A stretch of DNA of 64,000 nt from NCBI GenBank assembly GCA_040766985.1, contig JAXGPL010000003.1, positions 62,001-126,000 on the forward strand. Reading direction: 5' to 3'. A program made the translations under genes and the position numbers. The stretch is from JAXGPL01 sp040766985 (lineage in GTDB: Bacteria; Bacillota; Sulfobacillia; JAUYEG01). Every line of letters starts with the position of its first letter. Position 1 is the first letter of the stretch. Under the pieces are notes generated by a model that was not told the origin of the DNA, searched no databases, and worked only from the letters and a program-made list of their open reading frames with translations. This document shows, piece by piece, positions 54,929 through 62,557 of the stretch.

Positions 54929-56266
54929 TTGAGGGCTGGTATTGTCATCGGTGCAGGTCGGGTTGGTTTCCGCATCTCCACCAGCTGGGGCGGGAGTCAT
55001 GACGTTGTCCTGATCGACAGCGACGAGCACGCACTTCGGCCCGGCTCGAGTTTGCTCGATGTAATGACGATCAAGGCAACGGAGCTTCGGCGCGTCCTGC
55101 AGGAGGCAAGGGTCGACAGGGCCGACCTCCTGGTTGCGGTGACGGAGAAGGACGAGGTCAATATCCTTGCCTGCCTTACAGCCAAACTGTTTGGCGCGGG
55201 CAGGACCGTGGCACGGGTCAGAAATCCCGAGTACTCGGATGAATCACGGGCTCTGGTCCACGACCAACTTGGCATTGACCTGATTATCAACCCCGAATTG
55301 CTCGCTGCCACCAGCATTGTCAGATTGCTGCGGGTGCCATCGGCCATTGAGGTCGGCTATTTCGCCGACGGCCAGGTTGAGATGATCGGGCTCCGGTGCA
55401 CGTCTCCCCAGTTCGTAGGGCGCACAATGCAGGAACTCGCTCTCAAATCCCTGGTCGTCGCTTTAGTGCGGGGCGATGAGGTCATCATTCCGCGCGGCGA
55501 TACCCGTATCGAGAACGGGGACCTGGTATACCTGATCGGGCAGGCAGGCAACTTTGAACGCAGCACCGTCTTGGGCGAACACACCCCGGCCAGAATTCGT
55601 ACGGTCACGATCGTGGGCGGCGGGGAGACAGGGTCCGCAGTGGCAAGTGCTCTCAGCCGCACGCGGACACAGGGGCTGTCGCTCAAGATCATCGAGAAAG
55701 ACCCGGTCAGGGCCGAATGGCTCGCAGAGCGGCTCCCTCACACGCTCGTAATCCACGGGGATGGCTCAGGTTTTGACCTCTTGGAGGCTGAGCATGTCCG
55801 GGGCAGTGACGCCCTCGTTGCCGCGACAGGGAAAGACGAGACCAACATGCTCGTCGCGATGGTCGCCAAGCGGCTTAACGTCCAGGAAACTATCATCCGA
55901 TTGGACCGCGAGGAATACGCAAGTATCGCCGAGGCGATCGGAGTAGACGCGACCGTGATTCCCCGACTGCTCACCGCAAGCACAATCCTCAAGCTGCTAC
56001 GCAGGGGGAAGGTGCACGACGTTGCCTTTGTCCAGCAAGGCAGGGCTGAAGTGATCGATACCGTCGTCCCGGAAGGGGCGTACCTAACCCAGAAACCGCT
56101 GTCACAAGTAGCGTTCCCGACCGGTGCCATCGTGGCGATGCTGGTCAGGGAGGGGCGGGCCATTGTCCCGCGCGGATCGACGCAGGTCCAGACAGGCGAC
56201 AGGGTCGTTGTATATACCCTGCATGAGGCGGTTTCCGAAGTGGAAAAGGCGCTGGGCATAGCGTGA
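54929..56266 (+). CDS. trkA: Trk potassium uptake regulatory subunit TrkA
   Basis: The cytoplasmic NAD-binding gating subunit of the Trk K+ system (445 aa). It has two tandem RCK units: N-domain VIGAGRVGFRIS (residues 5-16) plus a TrkA-C domain ending near 215, then VTIVGGGETGSAVASAL plus a second TrkA-C. TTG 54929 is the probable start, with AAAGG about 10 bases upstream; the frame begins close to the family's usual N terminus. The last codon overlaps trkH (GTGA). The 276 bases before it, after the MATE relic, show nothing. Confidence 0.93.
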   Translation: MRAGIVIGAGRVGFRISTSWGGSHDVVLIDSDEHALRPGSSLLDVMTIKATELRRVLQEARVDRADLLVAVTEKDEVNILACLTAKLFGAGRTVARVRNPEYSDESRALVHDQLGIDLIINPELLAATSIVRLLRVPSAIEVGYFADGQVEMIGLRCTSPQFVGRTMQELALKSLVVALVRGDEVIIPRGDTRIENGDLVYLIGQAGNFERSTVLGEHTPARIRTVTIVGGGETGSAVASALSRTRTQGLSLKIIEKDPVRAEWLAERLPHTLVIHGDGSGFDLLEAEHVRGSDALVAATGKDETNMLVAMVAKRLNVQETIIRLDREEYASIAEAIGVDATVIPRLLTASTILKLLRRGKVHDVAFVQQGRAEVIDTVVPEGAYLTQKPLSQVAFPTGAIVAMLVREGRAIVPRGSTQVQTGDRVVVYTLHEAVSEVEKALGIA

Positions 56267-57732
56267 GCAGACCCGGCGTCAATGCCTGGCCCGTAGTCAA
56301 CCTGAGGCTGGTGGCCAAGACCGCCGGCACTCTCATCTTGGTCCTCAGTGCGGCCATGGTTCTGCCGATGACAGCGTCGTTCTGGGCAGGGTCTTCGGAT
56401 TGGTTTGCGTTCGTTCTGTCCATATTGTTGCTCGGCATCCCGGGGTTCTTCCTAAGCCGCATGAAGAGCGGCGGACCGATGCGTCCGCGCGAGGCGCTGC
56501 TAACCGTCAGTCTGGGATGGATCGTGTGCGCCGCAGCCAGCACACTGCCGTTCCTTTTGACCGGGGCTCTTCCCAACTTCGTGGACGCCTTCTTCGAAAC
56601 AATGTCCGGTCTGACCACCACCGGGGCCACAGTACTCCCCGATATCGAGAGCCACCCGGCAGGGGTGTTGTACTGGCGAAGCTTGCTTCACTGGCTTGGC
56701 GGGCTGGGGATCATCGTCATCTTCCTTGCCGTTCTCCCGCAGGTCGGCGGAAGTGGCACGCAGCTGTTTCAGGCAGAGGTACCTGGAGTCCAGAAGCAGC
56801 GCCTAAGGCCCAAACTCCGCGAATCGGCGAAGATACTCCTATGGATCTACATCGCAATGACTGTCCTAGAGATCGCTGCCCTGGTCTTAGCCGGCATGAG
56901 CCCGTTCGACGCTCAGATCCACACCTTCGGCACGATGGGCACGGGTGGGTTCTCGAACAAAGCAGCAAGCGTAGGCGCATACAACAGCCCGGTGATCGAA
57001 GCGATCATCATCGTCTTTATGATTGCAGCGGGGACCAACTTCGCCCTTTACTATCGGACCTTCTTTGCCGGTGACCGGACGGCTTTCCGCACGGACCCTG
57101 AGTTCAGAGGATACCTGGGCTTTTTGGGCACCGGGATTGTGGTAGTCGCGCTTGCTCTCGCCAACCGCTACGGCTTGGTTGGGGCCCTCCGGCATGCCGT
57201 GTTCCAGGTAGTCTCCATCATGACCACGACGGGCTTCGCGACGGCAGATTTTGACACGTGGCCTGAAATCGCAAGACTAGTGCTCCTTCTGTTGATGTTC
57301 GTCGGCGCTTGTGCGGGTTCGACGGGCGGCGCCATAAAGGTGACACGGCTGATCATCTTCGGCAAACACATGTACCGTGAACTGCTGAGGGTTATCCACC
57401 CCGACGCTGTCATGTCGGTCTCGCAAGGCCATGATGTGATCCCGGAGAAGACCGTGAGGCAGGTCAGCGCCTTTATCGGCCTATATGTATCGAGCTTCAT
57501 CCTCGCCACACTGTGCATGGCCGGATTGGGCCTCGACCTCACCAGCGCATCGTCCTCGGTTGCGGCTACTTTGGGCAACATCGGACCGGGCCTGGGCGTG
57601 GTGGGCCCGACCCTCGACTACTCCGTCTTTCCGCAGTCGGGCAAGGCCTTGCTCACGCTGATGATGCTCTTGGGCCGCCTGGAAATCTTCACGGTGCTGG
57701 CCGTACTGACTCCGGCCTTCTGGCGCAGGTGA
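56263..57732 (+). CDS. trkH: Trk potassium uptake channel TrkH
   Basis: The membrane pore subunit of the Trk K+ transporter (489 aa). It has the four-fold repeated pore pattern: SGLTTTGATVLPD, HTFGTMGTGGFSNK, TTTGFATADFDTWP and TLGNIGPGLGVVGPT. The conserved glycine-rich GACAGSTGGAIK segment precedes the last repeat. GTG 56263 overlaps the trkA stop, so the two subunits are coupled. Confidence 0.95.
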   Translation: MSRPGVNAWPVVNLRLVAKTAGTLILVLSAAMVLPMTASFWAGSSDWFAFVLSILLLGIPGFFLSRMKSGGPMRPREALLTVSLGWIVCAAASTLPFLLTGALPNFVDAFFETMSGLTTTGATVLPDIESHPAGVLYWRSLLHWLGGLGIIVIFLAVLPQVGGSGTQLFQAEVPGVQKQRLRPKLRESAKILLWIYIAMTVLEIAALVLAGMSPFDAQIHTFGTMGTGGFSNKAASVGAYNSPVIEAIIIVFMIAAGTNFALYYRTFFAGDRTAFRTDPEFRGYLGFLGTGIVVVALALANRYGLVGALRHAVFQVVSIMTTTGFATADFDTWPEIARLVLLLLMFVGACAGSTGGAIKVTRLIIFGKHMYRELLRVIHPDAVMSVSQGHDVIPEKTVRQVSAFIGLYVSSFILATLCMAGLGLDLTSASSSVAATLGNIGPGLGVVGPTLDYSVFPQSGKALLTLMMLLGRLEIFTVLAVLTPAFWRR

Positions 57733-57815
57733 AGCATCATACTGGCCTGCTCTCCAGCCTGTGGTTGGTACTTCCCAGGGGCCAAGGAGAGGTATGCTCT
57801 AGAGTAAGGAGGCGG

Positions 57816-58403
57816 ATGGCATTGCGCACTAAGGTCTTGGCTATTTCGGTGCTGGCTTGTGTCTTGGCGCTGGCTGGGTGTTCGTCCGCATTGAAGTTGA
57901 TTGTTGTTCCGACCGAGGACGTTCCGGGCATGATGCGCGAGTTTGCCAGTGATAGAGGCGATGTGGGCGTCGTGTGGCGCGCCGTCTTCGAGCAAGACAG
58001 TCATCCCGTTGGGATCTACAACTTCACCTCCACCAGAGCCACCCCCGGAGCCGTCCCGTCAGGTGTCCAATGGCTCGTGTTTGACGAGGGTGGGCAGCTG
58101 GTCATGGAAGTGAGCGAAGCCGCAACCGGGGACACCTATTGGGGAGGATCTCGCTACACGAATGTCCGGGAGGATGCGGGTTTTACCGCCTCCGACATCT
58201 ATGCGTATGGATGGGCCGTTGCGAATAAGGCGAAGCAGGTCGTGGGAACCACCAGCCTTGGCAGTAAAACGGAAGGTCAGGTCGTCAACGGCCATTGGCT
58301 CTTGCACATGACCTCCGTGCGCTACCCCGAGGTTTTTGTCGAAGTCGATGTGCAGGATGCTCAAGGCAAGGTCCTTCATACGCTAACGGTGACCCCGCCC
58401 TAG
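57816..58403 (+). CDS. Hypothetical lipoprotein
   Basis: A 195-residue secreted lipoprotein with a signal peptide and lipobox LALAGC (Cys ~22). The mature part is rich in beta structure (FTASDIYAYGWAVANKAKQV; VNGHWLLHMTSVRYPEVFVE) and resembles no family I recognise. AAGGAGG lies 3 bases before ATG 57816 and 9 bases before TTG 57822, so the TTG may be the true start. Confidence 0.75.
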   Translation: MALRTKVLAISVLACVLALAGCSSALKLIVVPTEDVPGMMREFASDRGDVGVVWRAVFEQDSHPVGIYNFTSTRATPGAVPSGVQWLVFDEGGQLVMEVSEAATGDTYWGGSRYTNVREDAGFTASDIYAYGWAVANKAKQVVGTTSLGSKTEGQVVNGHWLLHMTSVRYPEVFVEVDVQDAQGKVLHTLTVTPP

Positions 58404-58471
58404 CGACCCACATCCTCCCTCAGAACACGCAGAACGCCCCGAGACCGAAGGGCCTCGGGGCTACAATTTGC

Positions 58472-58547
58472 TGGTGGGCCATGAGGGACTCGAACCCGCA
58501 ACCTCCCGATTAAGAGTCGGAAGCTCTACCAATTGAGCTAATGGCCC
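58472..58547 (-). tRNA. tRNA-Lys (anticodon CTT)
   Basis: A complete cloverleaf of 76 bases including encoded CCA. The anticodon loop CTCTTAA gives CTT. D-arm AGCTC...GAGC and T-loop GGTTCGAGTCC are normal. The acceptor GGGCCAT pairs with ATGGCCC. Confidence 0.95.
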
Positions 58548-58552
58548 GAATA

Positions 58553-58629
58553 TGGTAGCGGCGGCTGGATTTGAACCAGCGACTCCGCGGGTATGAACCG
58601 CGTGCTCTAGCCAACTGAGCTACACCGCC
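58553..58629 (-). tRNA. Elongator tRNA-Met (anticodon CAT)
   Basis: 77 bases with encoded CCA. Anticodon loop TTCATAC; acceptor GGCGGTG with a G1-U72 pair. The sequence is like known Bacillota elongator tRNA-Met genes. A lysidine-type tRNA-Ile is the other reading of CAT but fits less well. Confidence 0.92.
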
Positions 58630-58636
58630 GAATGAC

Positions 58637-58714
<78 letters not shown>

Positions 58715-58787
58715 ATTAAGGTGTCAAGAAACAAAAGACGCAATAAGCATTATAGCTTTTTGGGCTACGTTGCGTCAAACGAAAACC

Positions 58788-59171
58788 TCAGTTGCGCCGC
58801 GAACCCCGACCGCCGCGTTTTGACTCCGTGCTGCGTTTGATGGTCGTCAAGCGATCCTCCGAGTCCTTCATGAACTTCGACAGCTTGTCTTCGAAGGACT
58901 TGCGGGAGACGCCCCCCCTACGGTTGGGGCCGGACCTCGGATCGACCTGCCTGATCGAGAGGCCGATCTTGCCGCCTGCATCGACAGACAACACTTTGAC
59001 TTTGATCCGGTCTTGTTCTTTGACGAACTCCTTGATGTCGCGAACATAGGTGTCGGCGACTTCCGAGATGTGCACCAGCCCTGTTTGGCCGGTCGGGAGT
59101 GTGACGAATGCACCGAAGTGGGTGATGCCGGTCACAACGCCCTCAACAATACTCCCTACCTCAAGCGGCAT
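58788..59171 (-). CDS. S1-domain RNA-binding protein, YabR-like
   Basis: A 127-residue protein with a single S1 RNA-binding domain (LEVGSIVEGVVTGITHFGAF, then GLVHISEVADTYV, residues 3-75) and an Arg/Ser-rich tail. ATG 59171 matches the family N terminus. GGGAGG is about 13 bases upstream; ATG 59192 with AAGGT is the alternative. In spore formers this gene normally follows divIC, as here. Confidence 0.9.
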   Translation of the reverse strand: MPLEVGSIVEGVVTGITHFGAFVTLPTGQTGLVHISEVADTYVRDIKEFVKEQDRIKVKVLSVDAGGKIGLSIRQVDPRSGPNRRGGVSRKSFEDKLSKFMKDSEDRLTTIKRSTESKRGGRGSRRN

Positions 59172-59353
59172 GCAGAAAAGCGGTCCTCCCATGGTTTACC
59201 TTGGCGTATTGATTATAGGTATCGCCAAGCTACGCTGTCAATCTTAGACCAGCTTAATGGGCGGTTTCTTCGAGAGGCCGCTTGGTATGACCTGCTTTTT
59301 GCTATAGCAACAAATGTTGCGCAGAGGACCTGTTCTGAGAACTCTGCCTTGAT

Positions 59354-59680
59354 CTACCGGCTCACGCCCCGCAGGACAGGGAGTTCACCGGGTTTGACGA
59401 GGCCGAGTTCGCGTCGCGCGACGAGCTCGATGTATTCGTCGGAATCCCGATAGTCCATCTCGGCGTCGAGCAGCGCTGCCCTCTCCTGCTCGACGAGAAT
59501 CTGGCGCTCGATCTCCGAGATCTCCCGCTGCATGGAAAGAATCCGCCACTCCACTCCGACCAGTGTGGCGAGGGCCCACAGCACCACGAGAAACGCCCCG
59601 AACCGGCCCCACCTGATGACCCGCCGCGTGCGGGTCCGCCGCCGTCGGGTGGCAGATCGAGTTGTCCGCTCCATAGCCAT
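59354..59680 (-). CDS. divIC: Septum formation initiator DivIC/FtsB
   Basis: A small bitopic division protein (108 aa). It has a basic cytoplasmic N terminus, one membrane segment (residues ~26-43) and an extracytoplasmic coiled coil (REISEIERQILVEQERAALL). It ends with the ELGLVKPGE motif common to DivIC/FtsB. ATG 59680 follows GGAGGG at 7 bases. It stands between the HTH gene and the S1 gene. Confidence 0.92.
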   Translation of the reverse strand: MAMERTTRSATRRRRTRTRRVIRWGRFGAFLVVLWALATLVGVEWRILSMQREISEIERQILVEQERAALLDAEMDYRDSDEYIELVARRELGLVKPGELPVLRGVSR

Positions 59681-59684
59681 GGTG

Positions 59685-59945
59685 CTATCCCTCCACCTGA
59701 GGATCTTCGATCTCGTCAAGACCAAGCACTCCGGCATCAAGGATGATGACTACCTGATAGCCCTTGGCACGGGCACGCCGGTACAGCGTCGCGACGGTGG
59801 TCTCAGTTATGCCAAGCCGGGCGGCGATGTCGACTGCGGCGGCGCCGCTCTCCTTGAGGACCACGACCTGCCGTTCGCGGAAACTGAGTTTCTCCGCGCC
59901 CCGGATCTCGATGTGCAGCCCTTTCACCGCCTGGTGCAAGTACAA
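59685..59945 (-). CDS. Sigma-70 region 4-like HTH protein
   Basis: A small (about 86 aa) helix-turn-helix protein resembling sigma region 4. The HTH is SFRERQVVVLKESGAAAVDI with AARLGITETTVATLYRRARA. The acidic tail LDAGVLGLDEIEDPQVEG is a family trait as far as I recall. The start may be TTG 59945, which lies inside an 11-bp tandem repeat, or GTG 59927. It lies 4 bases before divIC, so they are cotranscribed, and it may bind the repeats in its own promoter. Confidence 0.75.
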   Translation of the reverse strand: MYLHQAVKGLHIEIRGAEKLSFRERQVVVLKESGAAAVDIAARLGITETTVATLYRRARAKGYQVVIILDAGVLGLDEIEDPQVEG

Positions 59946-59967
59946 ATTTGGTACAGATTGAGTACAG
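59935..59967 (-). repeat. Three tandem 11-bp repeats at the HTH gene start
   Basis: On the minus strand CTGTACTCAAT, CTGTACCAAAT and TTGTACTTGCA follow one another at exactly one helical turn each. They share TGTAC and overlap the probable translation start of the HTH gene. A likely operator. Confidence 0.6.
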
Positions 59968-60064
59968 GTAAGGCGTAAGGTTCGACGTCAGACGCGAGGC
60001 TCCTGCTTCCGAACGGGGTTTCCGCAAAGGCTGGTGGAAAAGGGGGGCTGCGGTGTGAATGAGG

Positions 60065-60772
60065 CTACTTGCCGGGCTCGGAGGGCTTTTCGTCTGCGCC
60101 GGCACCGCTCCGCAGGGTCTTACGGGCGGCGCCGACGCCGGATCCGACAAGGAACGCTGCGACGATCATCGATCCCACGGCGTCGATGGAGGATGACCAC
60201 GCCTGTGCTTCCCAAAGTCTCCCTGCAATAAGGGTTACGAGCACGGTGACATTTGCGGCAGCCTTCGCCCTGTAAAGGCGCCACTGCGAATGAAATAGCG
60301 CGGAGCCTGTCTGTTTGGCGAATCCGAGATACCGCCACCAGAACCACCCGTTATAGGCGGCTCCCCCGATGGCCACCAACACCCCGGCCAAGATCCTCCC
60401 AATGGGCTGGGGATCGATGAACTCCCGCACAGCACCTGCAGCGATTACCAGAGCGGAGATCCACATCACGCACGCCATTAGCAGCCCCGCGCGGCGGTCA
60501 AGCAGGCTTGCGCGCTGTAGGCGGTCGGGACCGGAGTAGCGCCTCGAGACCCGGTACGCCCACCAGGAGAGGATCAGGCCGATCGAGTCGGTGGCGCTGC
60601 GCAGCATGTCGGCAACCAGGACCATCGATCGGCCGACATAAGCGGCATATCCGGCAGCCACGGGTCCCCACATGCTGAGCAGCCCGGCTACAAGGAGAAC
60701 CCGGTCGCGTTCTCTCTCGGCAGCCGTCATCGTATCGGCGGGCGCCGTACCCGGCTTCGGAGGTGACTGCAC
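60065..60772 (-). CDS. Cation-diffusion-facilitator-like membrane protein
   Basis: A 235-residue membrane protein with about six hydrophobic segments. The segment SMVLVADMLRSATDSIGLIL resembles TM2 of cation diffusion facilitators, with an Asp spacing ADxxxSxxD. The matching HxxxD site expected in TM5 is not evident (SALFHSQWRLYRAKA), and the cytoplasmic C-terminal domain is missing, so metal transport is uncertain. The GTG start shares a base with the upstream stop (TAGTG), so the two genes are coupled. Confidence 0.65.
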   Translation of the reverse strand: MQSPPKPGTAPADTMTAAERERDRVLLVAGLLSMWGPVAAGYAAYVGRSMVLVADMLRSATDSIGLILSWWAYRVSRRYSGPDRLQRASLLDRRAGLLMACVMWISALVIAAGAVREFIDPQPIGRILAGVLVAIGGAAYNGWFWWRYLGFAKQTGSALFHSQWRLYRAKAAANVTVLVTLIAGRLWEAQAWSSSIDAVGSMIVAAFLVGSGVGAARKTLRSGAGADEKPSEPGK

Positions 60773-61512
60773 TAGAGGCCTGCCGCGACTGCTGCAAGGG
60801 ACAGGAGCTTGACCACAGGAACGGAAAGGGCGGCGACGGCCAGCGGCAGTGCGAGATTGTCAACGCCGCCGCGGCAGACCAACTCGATCCCTCCGCCCAC
60901 CAGGGCTAGCACCAGTGCTGAGGGGACGCTGACCCAAAGGGATACCCTGCCGAACCACAGCAACGTCTTGCATACAACGAGGAACGTCGCTCCGACCGCG
61001 GCCAGGGTGCCCTCGACAGTCTTGGCGCCATCGACGATCCGCAGCGCGATCCGGTGTCGCCCAAACCGCTTACCGATCAGTGCCGCGAAGGCATCGCCAA
61101 ACCCCCAGGCCATAATGCCGACCGCGGCGTGATACCGGTACGCCGGCCCGAGCAGTCCCCAGAACACCGTTAAGAGCACCACAAAGGAAACCTGCACCGA
61201 CAGGACCTGCCAGAGCAGCTCGTTGCCGCGCCCCGCGCGGTCAAACCGAAAGCGCTGCATCGCCGACATCTTGCGGCCGAAGAAGATGACCAACCCGCCG
61301 AGCGCAAAAGGCATGAGGGCGGCAACGACAGCCATGTACCAGCGGTCGAAGAGCTTGAGCAAGAGGAAAATCGACAGGCTGCAGGCGATGTGGTAGGACT
61401 TGCGGGTCAGCTCACGCGGAAGGTTAGCAACTGTGCCGAGCAATACAATCAGCAAAGCAAAGCCTGCGTAATATGCGAGGACGACGAGTCCCGCCATAAC
61501 GTCACTCAGCAC
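60772..61512 (-). CDS. Phytol/dolichol kinase-like CTP:lipid transferase family protein
   Basis: A 246-residue protein with about seven membrane segments. It carries the conserved segment of phytol kinases and phosphatidate cytidylyltransferases: MAWGFGDAFAALIGKRFG followed by DGAKTVEGTLA. The N-terminal RELTRKSYHIACSLSIF is also typical (RKxxH). A CTP-dependent kinase acting on a polyprenol-type lipid is the best guess. GTG 61512 has GGAGG about 10 bases upstream. TATAGT at about 61542 on the minus strand may be a -10 box. Confidence 0.75.
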   Translation of the reverse strand: MLSDVMAGLVVLAYYAGFALLIVLLGTVANLPRELTRKSYHIACSLSIFLLLKLFDRWYMAVVAALMPFALGGLVIFFGRKMSAMQRFRFDRAGRGNELLWQVLSVQVSFVVLLTVFWGLLGPAYRYHAAVGIMAWGFGDAFAALIGKRFGRHRIALRIVDGAKTVEGTLAAVGATFLVVCKTLLWFGRVSLWVSVPSALVLALVGGGIELVCRGGVDNLALPLAVAALSVPVVKLLSLAAVAAGL

Positions 61513-61685
61513 AGCAAGCCCTCCTCCGTGGCCATAGCACTACTATACACCGCAACGCACGCCGACGCGTCGACCTGCGCAAATGGGAAAGGGCACGATA
61601 GCCACAGCGTCTCTTCGCTGTAGCTTGGGATTCGGCCGGCGGCCGTTGAGATCGTTTCGTTGGTCAGTGGCCGCGGATGTCCTGA

Positions 61686-62240
61686 CTACTCGTTCTGAGG
61701 TGGCCTGCGGCCGGGACGGCGATCCCACAACCACACGCCGAGGCGGCCTGCCGACTGGATCAGCGTCTCGATAGCTCTGAGCAGCCGGCGCGCCGGGGTG
61801 CCGAGAATGAGAGTGAGAAGGGCTATTACCGGCCGGCCGATCCAACACGCGACGCGCCATGGCAGCAGGACCAGCCATGTGGTCCCGTCGAGCAGCCACC
61901 GCCAGAGGCCCGCGCACGCCCGTCGAAGACCTCCCACCGCCCGGCGCACGAATGGCGAGAACACCAGATAGTACAGTCCCGCACCCGCTGCAAAGCCAAG
62001 GAAGACAAATGCCCGGACCTGACCGCCGGCATAGCTCGCCAACACCACCCACGCAAGGGCAAGCGCAAGCAGCCAGAATCCCCAAAGCCGGTTTGTCGAA
62101 ACCGCCGACGCTTGCCCCCTGCCCTGCCCCGGGACCTGACCGAGCACCAGGATCAGCCAGCAGTCGTGGAGGAGGCCGATACCGAGCCCGGTGGCGAGCG
62201 TCGCGCCCAGGATGGTGAAGTCTGTCCATACAGTAGGCAT
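61686..62240 (-). CDS. yabQ: Spore cortex biosynthesis protein YabQ
   Basis: A membrane protein required for spore cortex formation. It has 184 aa, with an N-terminal segment (LGATLATGLGIGLLHDCW), further membrane helices to about residue 95, and a long basic C-terminal part ending RRPGRRPPQNE. The hydrophobic pattern and its place with divIC and the S1 gene match YabQ, although yabP is not found upstream. ATG 62240 is preceded by GGGGGTGG. Two unrelated membrane-protein genes separate it from the HTH-divIC pair. Confidence 0.8.
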   Translation of the reverse strand: MPTVWTDFTILGATLATGLGIGLLHDCWLILVLGQVPGQGRGQASAVSTNRLWGFWLLALALAWVVLASYAGGQVRAFVFLGFAAGAGLYYLVFSPFVRRAVGGLRRACAGLWRWLLDGTTWLVLLPWRVACWIGRPVIALLTLILGTPARRLLRAIETLIQSAGRLGVWLWDRRPGRRPPQNE

Positions 62241-62280
62241 GGCGCCACCCCCAAACAGAAAGTGGGCCATCGTACGCGTC

Positions 62281-62424
62281 TTACGACATGATGGTGAACG
62301 TGCAGCCAGCCCGCATGCCGGCGATAATAGCCCTGGCAGTCTGGACCTCACCCCGTAGTAGGCCGACCGCGGTCGTTGCGTGCAGCTTGGCCGACAAGGT
62401 GGCTGCCCGTCTACCTGCAACCAT
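62281..62424 (-). CDS. Possible 47-residue protein upstream of yabQ
   Basis: A short frame, ATG 62422-62424 to TAA 62281-62283, reads LSAKLHATTAVGLLRGEV then QTARAIIAGMRAGCTFTIMS. Codon bias is reasonable, but no ribosome-binding site precedes it and no family was recognised. It occupies the place where yabP is usually found but does not resemble YabP. Confidence 0.2.
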   Translation of the reverse strand: MVAGRRAATLSAKLHATTAVGLLRGEVQTARAIIAGMRAGCTFTIMS

Positions 62425-62428
62425 ACGT

Positions 62429-62463
62429 TTGTTGATAGCCCGTTATGGGTATATAGTCATAAC
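62429..62463 (+). promoter_or_regulatory. Promoter with overlapping palindromic operator for ABC exporter
   Basis: TTGTTG (62429-62434), 17 bases, TATAGT (62452-62457). A perfect inverted repeat GTTATG-N10-CATAAC (62442-62463) covers the -10 box. The start of the exporter gene is about 100 bases downstream. A repressor binding here would block the promoter. Confidence 0.65.
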
Positions 62464-62557
62464 AGGATTGGGCATTGCGCGGTGAAATGCCGCCATGAAT
62501 TTCCTGACGCCCGGCGGGCAGGACCGATAAGCGCTGCCCGGGTGGGGAGGGCTACTC

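Noticed and set aside
58553..58629. Reading the middle CAT tRNA as tRNA-Ile2
   Set aside because: Its body closely follows Bacillota elongator tRNA-Met; initiator features are confined to the neighbouring tRNA.
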